Shown: positions 19,006 through 28,000 of the stretch, in pieces | How the letters are laid out: the number at the start of each line of letters is the position of its first letter | Numbering within the stretch: position 1 is the first letter of the stretch | The notes under the pieces: model-generated | The model's database searches: none | What the model saw: only the letters and a program-made list of their open reading frames with translations | What the model was told of the DNA's origin: nothing | Made by a program: the position numbers and the translations under genes | Virus record (IMG/VR): IMGVR_UViG_3300031758_000176 | Location: 1-40,838 of that record | Direction: 5' to 3' (one strand) | DNA: 40,838 nt | Origin: a virus

Positions 19006-21822
19006 ATGCGAAAACAATTTTACGAGAATGTACTACCTTCGCAGGGCGTGTATTGTGCGGTGGGCATCGAGCGTGATGGGCGTACACACCATCATTTTGC
19101 CGACACGCTAAGCGACCTTGAACAGAACATCACAGACATCCAGCAGAGCGGGCAGAACGTGTTCGTCGCTCTAAGTACATTCGATGGCTACAGCCGTAGG
19201 GCTGACAACGCGCTTTACTGCCGTTCATTCTTCATCGATATGGACGTGGGAGCAGGCAACCCCAAGAAGTATGAGAGCAAGGAAGCGGCGCTTGCAGACC
19301 TGCGGGCGTTCGTGGAGCAGAACGACCTCCCCCCACCCGTACTGGTGGACTCTGGTGGTGGGGTGCATGCTTACTGGCCGTTTGACCGCGATGTACCGAT
19401 CTCAGAGTGGAAGCCGTACGCGGACAAGTTCAAGCAACTGTGCATCGACCACATAAAGATCGACCCGGTGGTCACCGCCGATGCAGCGCGTATCATGCGC
19501 TGCCCGGACACCCTGAATCTGAAGACCGATCCGCCGAACCCTGCGGTGTTGCTCACAGACGAGTTCCATCAGTACGATTTCGATGTCTTCAAAGCGTTCT
19601 TGGGAGAAGTCGAGTACTCGATCGGGTCTATTCTTGACCTCATCCCGAAAGGTCTTGACGAAGACACACTCAAGATCGCCAAGTTGGACAATTTTGAGAC
19701 TACGTTCCAAGACATCGCTGAGAAGAGCCTTGAAGGACAGGGCTGCAACCAGATCAAGAACGCGATCGTAAATGCCCAGACTCTGTCTGAGCCGGTATGG
19801 CATTCTGCATTGTCGATCGCTCGACACTGTACGGACTGGGAGACGTCTATCCATCTCCTGTCTGAGGACTACGCTGGATACAACCGTGAAGCCACCATAA
19901 GGAAGGCTAATGAAACTTTTGGCAAGCCGCATAGTTGCGCGACTTTTGAACAGAGAAACCCCGGTGGGTGTGATGGATGCCCGCTCAAAGGACGTATCAC
20001 CAACCCCCTTGCCATTGGACGACGATTCGTCGCCGCCCCCTCCGAGGAGATTAGTGAAGAGGACGCAGTTCGGATCGCGTCGAATCCCGAAGAAGTTCCA
20101 ACTTTCCCAAAAGCCGTCTACCCCTTCGTCCGAGGGCGCAACGGGGGCATCTACTACGTCCCGCCAGCGGAAATAGGCGACGACGGGGAAAAGACCGCTT
20201 CTGAGCCGATACTCATATCGCAGAATGAGTTCTATCCGGTCAAGCGCATGTACGGCGAGTCGGATGGCGAGATCCTTCTTGTTCGCGTGAAACTGCCGCA
20301 TGAGGTCCGAGAGAAGTACATCTCTACTGGTGACGCGCAGTCCGTTGACAGCATGAAAGAGATCATCGGCAAGGCGGGGGTCGCCCCGCCTAGTCAAACC
20401 TTGTGGCCTAAACTGGTGGAATACATGACTAAATGGCTTCATTACCTACAGAGCCAGAACGCCGCAGACAAGATCTGCCACCAGATGGGGTGGACGGACG
20501 ACAACACCTTCCTCATCGGTGAGAACGAGATCATCGGCGTGGACAATTCGCGCAAGGCAGCATCTAGTCCCCTGATACGCAGCGTGTCTAGGCTCATGAC
20601 GCCGAAGGGTGACTACCAAGTCTGGAAGGACTGCGTGAACCAACTGAACCATCCCGAGTTGGAGATGCAGGCGTTTGGCTTGTTCGTGTCGTTCGGCTCA
20701 CCCCTTATGCGCTACACGTCCACGAACGGCATGACGTTCTGTTTCACCGGGCCATCAGGCGCAGCCAAGTCTGGATCGCTCTACGCCGGGCTGTCCGTAT
20801 GGGGCGCACCGAAGCCGCTCAGCGTGTATGACTCGACCGACAACGCCTTCAACAGCCGCGCCATGTCCCTCAAGAACATCCTCATGGGCATGGACGAGGT
20901 GCAGGAGAAGCCGCCTGAGCAGATATCGAAACTGATCCACCTCATCTCTCAAGGCAAGGGCAAGATGCGCATGCAGAGTTCCGTCAACGCGGAGCGTGAG
21001 CAGCAGGAGATCGCGTCCATGCTCTGCCTGATGTCATCTAATGTCTCTCTATATGACATGATCTTCGTCAAGAAGGCCAACGCAAGTGGCGAGATCATGC
21101 GCTTGTTGGAGTACGTCCTGATGCAGCCCCCCTCGCTCACGATGGAGATGGGCAAGCGGATCTTCGACCCCCTGCACGCCAACCACGGCCACGCAGGGCC
21201 GGACTTCATAGGCAGGGTCATCGCCCTCGGGGACACTGAGATCAGGGCGCGTATCGCCAAGTGGAGCAAGCGGGTGACTGCTACCAAGTTGGGAAGCAAC
21301 GCTGCGTTCCGGTTCTACGAGACTGCGTTTAGTGCCATCTTCGCAGGGGCCGAGATCGCCAATGAGTTCGGCATCATCAGTTTCGATGTCGATCGGATCT
21401 TCGACCGGGTCATTCTGGAGACCATCAAGGTACGGGACAACACTCAGAAGAACCGCGTCACGGACTATGAAGGCCTCATAGGCGAGTTCCTGAACGACCA
21501 CTGGCGCAGGGGTACCCTGATATTCGATGAAGGCAGGCTCGTCAATGAGCCGACCGGGGAACTTGTAGCCCGTGTGGAGATCGGCAATTCGACCCAGTAC
21601 ATCGCCAAGAGCAAGTTCAAGCAGTTCCTGACGAGCAAGAGCGTCGGCACAGGAGAGTTTGAGCGGGCCTTGGAGCGTTCTTCAGTCAGCCTTGAGTCGA
21701 AGAAGATGCGGCTCTCTACCGGATGGAAGGCGGGTATGACCACGCCTCCTATCCACGTCTACGCATTTCAGTACGAAGTCCCTAAAGAGTTGCTAGATGA
21801 CAACAAGACTGATGGAGCCTGA
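19006..21822 (+). CDS. Primase-helicase (AEP primase plus DUF927-like ATPase)
   Basis: This 938-residue replication protein appears to join priming and unwinding. The N-terminal archaeo-eukaryotic primase-like domain shows FFIDMD with Asp78 and Asp80, SGGGVHAYW at 116-124, and RIMRCPDTLNLK near residues 163-175. A Cys-rich stretch follows near residue 320 (NPGGCDGCPLKGR). The C-terminal ATPase shows Walker A GPSGAAKS (582-589) and Walker B-like GMDE (628-631). This matches phage primase-polymerase/DUF927 helicase architectures. The ATG is preceded by a weak AGTAGGG site. Confidence 0.85.
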   Translation: MRKQFYENVLPSQGVYCAVGIERDGRTHHHFADTLSDLEQNITDIQQSGQNVFVALSTFDGYSRRADNALYCRSFFIDMDVGAGNPKKYESKEAALADLRAFVEQNDLPPPVLVDSGGGVHAYWPFDRDVPISEWKPYADKFKQLCIDHIKIDPVVTADAARIMRCPDTLNLKTDPPNPAVLLTDEFHQYDFDVFKAFLGEVEYSIGSILDLIPKGLDEDTLKIAKLDNFETTFQDIAEKSLEGQGCNQIKNAIVNAQTLSEPVWHSALSIARHCTDWETSIHLLSEDYAGYNREATIRKANETFGKPHSCATFEQRNPGGCDGCPLKGRITNPLAIGRRFVAAPSEEISEEDAVRIASNPEEVPTFPKAVYPFVRGRNGGIYYVPPAEIGDDGEKTASEPILISQNEFYPVKRMYGESDGEILLVRVKLPHEVREKYISTGDAQSVDSMKEIIGKAGVAPPSQTLWPKLVEYMTKWLHYLQSQNAADKICHQMGWTDDNTFLIGENEIIGVDNSRKAASSPLIRSVSRLMTPKGDYQVWKDCVNQLNHPELEMQAFGLFVSFGSPLMRYTSTNGMTFCFTGPSGAAKSGSLYAGLSVWGAPKPLSVYDSTDNAFNSRAMSLKNILMGMDEVQEKPPEQISKLIHLISQGKGKMRMQSSVNAEREQQEIASMLCLMSSNVSLYDMIFVKKANASGEIMRLLEYVLMQPPSLTMEMGKRIFDPLHANHGHAGPDFIGRVIALGDTEIRARIAKWSKRVTATKLGSNAAFRFYETAFSAIFAGAEIANEFGIISFDVDRIFDRVILETIKVRDNTQKNRVTDYEGLIGEFLNDHWRRGTLIFDEGRLVNEPTGELVARVEIGNSTQYIAKSKFKQFLTSKSVGTGEFERALERSSVSLESKKMRLSTGWKAGMTTPPIHVYAFQYEVPKELLDDNKTDGA

Positions 21823-22000
21823 GTGGGTCTTCCCCTTTGAGGGGATGGACGTTGGGGACAGTTTCTTCGTCCCCACACTCAAGATCGCTGAGATGCTTTA
21901 CGCGGTTGACTGTCGTGCAAAAGTATCTCAGATCAAAGTCAAAGCCTATGCCTCGGCCAAGGAAGGCCACATAGGCGTACGGGTCTGGCGCATCCGCTGA
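21797..22000 (+). CDS. Small conserved phage protein (VGDSFFVPT)
   Basis: This 67-residue protein contains FEGMDVGDSFFVPT and GHIGVRVWRIR, which I associate with a short phage protein found in many genomes, of unknown function. It starts inside the primase gene (26-base overlap); ATG 21812 is an alternative. Its stop is immediately followed, with no spacer, by the stop of the giant gene on the other strand. Confidence 0.65.
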   Translation: MTTRLMEPEWVFPFEGMDVGDSFFVPTLKIAEMLYAVDCRAKVSQIKVKAYASAKEGHIGVRVWRIR

Positions 22001-25000
22001 TCACTCTTCGTCATCTTCGATTTTGTAGTCAGCCTCCAGCGCACGACGGGACCTCTCGGGCACGTTGATGCCATAAATCGAGTTGCGGGTGTTGTTCCGC
22101 CGTCTGGTGAACGACTCTTGCATGTCTTGACTGCTGATGACGTTACGGGTCTTTCGGACAAACTCGTTCTGGTTGAACTTTCTGATGGCTTCAACTGCCT
22201 CTCTCGTACCCTCCCTATCCCCGTTGATACGTGCCAGATAGAGCCTGTCGAGGAGCGCGGTCTTGCGCTTGGTGAGATTGTTCATGCGACCGGCAAGCGC
22301 CCCTGCCGACTCGGAGCGCCGCGCCACTTCGACCGGGGTGAACCCCAATGTCTGCATGAAGAGTTCATACTTGTTGAAGTCATCGAAGATCAACTCACCG
22401 CTTCGGCTCTTAGCACCGTCCACGGTGAAGCGGTACGCTTTAAGACCGTTGCGGATAGCCGCAGGAGTCGCCGCTTCCAGTGCCCGGTCAACATGTCCTT
22501 CGTCGAGGTCTTTTGCCGCACGAAAGAACCCCATACCAGCAGCGTAAGCAGGCCCAAAGATCTGCTCTGCCGCAAACAATACCGGACCTACTTCCTCTAG
22601 ACGCTTGTCGTCGTCCCTCCAAAGCAGCCCGTTGAACCCGGTACGGGACGCCAAATCTGCCATAAAAAGTTCATTGATCACGCCCTTATGAGCCAAAGCC
22701 CCGACAGACTGTCGTACGACTTCATTCGACTTCAACGGGTCATCGTCGTCACCAAACATGTCGGACAAGACGTCAGCAAGCAACGTAGCCGCGCTGTAAA
22801 ACGGCATACCATGCAGCCCGGCGAACACGAACGACATAGCCGAGATGCCGATGAGTTGCTTGGCAGCGAGTTTCTTCACTTCGGGAGTCTCTCCCCTGAC
22901 TGCCTCTCGCAACAACTTGGACAGCAGGTAGATCTGTGTCTGAGCGAAGTTCTTGAAGGTGAACGCGACCTTGAAGAACCCTGTCTGGAACACACGCGGC
23001 GAGGTCTCAGTCAAGACCGTACCATGAGACATCGTCACAAGTTCTATCGCGTCTGAGATCGCTTTGTCTACGTTTCCTCCGTTCTTCTTCATCTCCAGAT
23101 TGAACGCAGCGATCAGCGTCACTTCCCTATTGAACCGTTCTGAGTTCTGGAACACCCATCCGAGGATCTGTTCCGTCTTGGCCATCAGGCCGACATAATC
23201 CCCCATCCCATAGTTCTTCTTCCTGCCTTCCACAAGGTCGTACCCGGTCGAGCGCCGGATAGCACTCTGCCTCACAGCAGCCTTGTACAGCCGACCCAGC
23301 GGCGAATTGGGCGGCAATCCAATACCGAAACTGAAATCCGCCGGGAACTTCTTGACCCCGCCCGGAATGTTGTCGTTGTCGAAACCGCCCTTGAAGTACT
23401 GCTTGGTGGCGTCAGTCATCGCTGCGCTTGCTGCGTTCGCACCGTATCGCCCGACCAGCATCGGGTACACGACCATAGGCAACTGGGTCGTATTGATCAC
23501 GGCAGTCGAGATGTTGCCTATGATGTACCAGTAGTAACTGAAAGACGACAGCGCGTTGACAAGCGTACCGTTACCGGGATCGCGCAGGTACTCGATCTGC
23601 TTCTCAAGGTTGTTGATAAGGATCGGCACTGAACGGTTTTTGCTAGCGCCTGAACCAGCGTAGACTTTTGCTTCTTGCTTGACCTCATCGAACGCCTTGT
23701 CGATTTCCGGCACGTACTCCAGACTCGTAAGTTGGTTCGCCATACGGCTGGCGACAGTCGCGTACACGTTCATCAAGTCAGACTCGTAGCCCTTATAGCC
23801 GTCACGCTTGCGGTACAACTGCCGCACAGACGAAGCCGGGATCTGATCAAGGTACATCTCATACAGCGCCCGCTTGACTGCTTCAGGGGCGTTGCGGCTC
23901 TTGAGGTCATCAAGCACACGGTTGAAGAACGTGCCCGGCCCGTTGTTCTGGAAGAAGTCCTCGACGCGGGCGAACATCTGCTCGCTACCGCGCATCGCCC
24001 CATTGGCTACCGCTTCCTTCCAAGCGAGTTCACGCTCGTAGTTGGACTTGAACGACTGCACCACAGTCTCGTTGTTGGCGTCCTGATACCGAAGCCAGTA
24101 ATCCCCCTCACGGTAGAGCGGCAGGTAGACCCGCAGGCGCTTCTTCGCCATCTCACGCTGCAAGCGGTTGGCCTCACGCGGGGACAAGTTTTTGGAGATG
24201 AGCGTCAAGTATTCATCGGCCATCCCCTTGTAACTCGCCAGCATCTCCCAGTACATCTTCTGGAGATCAGTAGGCAGGCGGTTGAACCGCTGAGTCAAGG
24301 GGTGACTAGCGAACTTCTGGTTGTTGAACTCGACCTGCAAGCGCGTCGATTCATGGGCGATCTCGTAGAAATCATCTTTGTGCTTGATGTGCTTCTTGAT
24401 GACGTCGTTCCACTTGCGGATGTTGCGATCGAGGCCCTCCTTCCTGTCCTTCAAGGCGCTGGCACGGACGTTCAGCACGTTGAGCAGGCCCTTCAGGGTG
24501 GGCAGTTCCTTGGCGAACATCTGCACGTGCTGGGGGAGCGAGGTGAACATGTACAACGCCGACCGCATGGCGTCCGTGATACGGGTCGAGTCCAACGCAG
24601 CGCGTACAGCGATATAGGTCTTGTTGTTGAACCTAGGCTGACTGTTGATGGCAGCGCCGACGTTGTTGAGCGCCGCACGGCCCGCACGGCGAGACTGCCT
24701 TATGTCATTGGCTTTGGGGCTGAACTTGCCGCTGTTACCGATGGCAGACTTGACCTGATTAGGCTCATAGACAGCGAGGTTTTTAGCCTCGACGCGATCC
24801 CCTAATTGGGGTGAAAACATGCTTTCCAGCACATAAAAGCCGTCATGGCCGATCTTTTTGATCGCCTTTTGCACTGTCGGGTTCTCGATAGTGCGCCAAT
24901 CCCCGTCTTTAATAGCCGAAACCATCTCGTCCCAGTTAAGAAAGTCTCCGGTGGCCCTGACATTCCCCCCTGATTTGTCAAACTCTTCAGCAAGAGCGGC

Positions 25001-28000
25001 CTCAAGTGCTGCAATATGCTGCTGATTTTCGTAGTCAAACGGGTTCTTGGCGTTGACGTACACCGCGTAAATAGGGCCTACGTCGTAATCGTACTCATCA
25101 ACCGTAAAGCGGTCAGCAAAATACGGATCAGGTGACAAGAAAATAGCCTTTGCACGCCCACCGGGCCGGAACACCGAAAACACTTTCGGGGAGCCGTGAT
25201 ACATGATGATGGGGCGACCCTCTTCGTCCACCACCTTGGACCCACTGAACCAATCCCAGAAGTTCTTCAACCCTTCGATGCTCGGGAAAATAGGACGCGG
25301 ACCCTTGAACCCCATAGCCTCCTTGATCATGGAAGCCGCCATAGTATCGTTAGGCGTGCCTAGTCCATCGAGGAAGTCCTTGACCGCCTGTGAAGGCAGG
25401 AACTCGGGGCGTTTGCCCGTGAGGTAGGCTGCAATCCGCTTCAGTTTGGCAGCGAGAGTTGAGAAGAACTTCTCTACGACAGACAGCGGCTTCTCGCTGG
25501 TCGTCATCCACTTGGCTACGTTGTCCGCGAACCACTCCGCAAACGACTTGAAGTACTCTTGGTCTTTCTCGCTAAGCACCATGTCTTCGGACAGGTCCGA
25601 CAAATCGGCTTCCGCCGTTGCCCATGCACGTACTTTGCGGATCAACTTGGCGGTGGTCTCACCCTCGTTCTCGGAAAGCCATGCCAGATAGTCATTGAAG
25701 ATGGCGTTCCGCGTCTTCTCGTCCGCGTTGCTGAGCGCTTCGTATTCGACGATATGCCCAAGTTCATGCCCGATGTTTTCGAGCAAAACATTTATTTCCG
25801 TGTTTGAATCCACGAACAAGGCGTAGCCCTGCCCGTTAGGAAGGGGCATAACAGCGCCAAACGTATTCGGGCTTGTCGCGTCCGTCACCAGCCCTTCGAC
25901 ACTGAATCCGTCATACAAGCCGTACTTGTCTGCGGTAGCGGTCAACGCCTCCGGGGTGGCCAACTCGACTTTGTCAAGCACGATGATGTTGGTGTTCCCA
26001 AGCCCGATCTGACTGACGATGGACTTGATGAACCCGTCAACACGGGGACTAAAGCGCGGGCTGACGACCACCTTGCTTTTACCAAACGGTCCTTTACGCC
26101 CACGCGGAGTCCCCCTCGCGGCGAGACGTTTGGCAACACGATCGGCCACCTCTTTCTTCTGCTCCGTCGTCGGAGCGCTAGGACGGCGTTGGGCTTGAGG
26201 AGCATTTCTGTCGCGCTCAGTTTTTCTCGGCAAGCCCGGAACATCAGGTGCAGGCGAGGCCTCTACTTTTTGCGTAACGCTCGCTTCAGGTGCGGTGTAC
26301 TTGACCGTCATCTGCGGGGGCGGGATGAACTTATCGAGCGCACCCACCTCGTCCGGAACCACGCCTACGCGGGCACCCCCACTGTAATTCGGTACGATGT
26401 AATTGTTCCAGTTATCGACGCCGACGTTGATGCAGCCATATGAGACCTTGTTGTCCGTCGCGTCAGCAGAAGCCAGCCGCTCAAGACGGCGCTCCTTGAT
26501 GTCCCCTGTATATACCTGATGGATCGCCATCGAACCTCGGTTGCCCTGCGCGTCTTGAAAAAACAGTGCAAGCCCGAAGTTCTTCTCTGGCCTTAGTACA
26601 GCGGTGTAGTCACCAGCGGGAGTGATCTTCTCGTTGTCGAGAGTCTGATCGATCTCCTGCCCGGTCATCTGCTGGCCTATCGGGTGCGACAGCACATCCC
26701 CCGCAGCCTTGCCGTATAGCGCGGGGAAGAACTTGATCAACTCCCCGTCCGCTTTGAAGAGGAAGATCTGCCCCGTAGGCTTGTCTGCGATGATGAACGG
26801 AATACCCTTGTTGTCCAACATGAACCGCTCATACGTAGCGCGGGCAGCGGGGGACATGGCCTCTGCCGCTTCAGCCGGGGGGGCGGGTTTGTCGGCCTCA
26901 ACCGTAGTCACCGTGGACTTCGTAGTCACGAACGTGGGCTTCGCGTTCAAGTTCATGAACGCGGAGTTGTTGAACACCGCACCCGTCGAGAGCAGTCCAA
27001 CTATGATCGCACGGACGATGCCACGCAGGCGGGCACGAACAGACGTGATGCCTTGGTTGACACCCTTGATGACTTCTTCAAGGAAACCTTTCTTGGCAGC
27101 GTCGTTGTACGAGTCCTGCCCGAACTCCTTGGCGATAACACCTTTTTGGGTCTCGCTAAGCCGATCGTGGACGAGGCTCTGCTCGGACTCAGATAGGGTC
27201 TGGGTCGGGGCTTCTTGGGCAGGCTCGACAGCGGTGGGTGCTTCCGTCAGTGCAGGCTCGCCGCGTCCTTCTCGTTCAGCAGCCCGTTCAGCAGCAGGTG
27301 CAGTACCCCCCACTCCTCCGACTGAAGGTTCCGCAGCACCGAGTCCTTCGGCGGCATCTCGCTGTACAGACAGATCAGGGCTTCCTGCAACTGCTCCAGA
27401 GACAACTTGCTCAGCACTGGTTGATACGGGTTCACTTGTAGTCTCCGTGGTGGGAGTGGTGGGTGTCGCAGCAGGCGTCTCCGGGGCTTTGCGAGTGAAC
27501 ACCACGGACCCGTCAGGATTGTCGGTGCGCGTGAACTCCTGCTGGAGAACCCTGCGAATCAGCCAACGCAGCCCCTTAATGTCTCTCTTCGGGTTCTTGA
27601 AAGTGATGCTCTCGACAGCCCTCGGGGCGAAGATGTCGCTGCGGTACTCGACTCCGCCGATGACGCCAGTCCCCGGTTTCGGGTTGAGTTCGCCGCTCAC
27701 GGAGTTGGGGCGGAACCGAACCATCACGCCCTTGTTGTTACCCTGCCCGATCGCCAAGTCGGGGTCATCGGTGACGAACCCGCCGATATGTGAGAACTGT
27801 TTGTCCGAGATGAGCAGGTCGAGCAAGTTGTCCGCAGAGGTCTCGCGGAACAGCGGCTTGCCCTCCGCGATCACGTTTGGGATTATGACCGTGGGGCCAA
27901 AAGGGATTCTCTGGATCGAGTCAACGCGTGGGAACATCTCCTCTACTTTCGCCCCAGCGGGCGCAGGGACCATCTCCGGGGGCTTAGGTTCGGCAACTTT

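Noticed and set aside
23675-24805. 376-residue plus-strand frame antisense to the giant gene
   Set aside because: It shows repetitive Leu/Val/Arg/His composition typical of antisense shadows and has no good ribosome-binding site or neighbouring genes on that strand.
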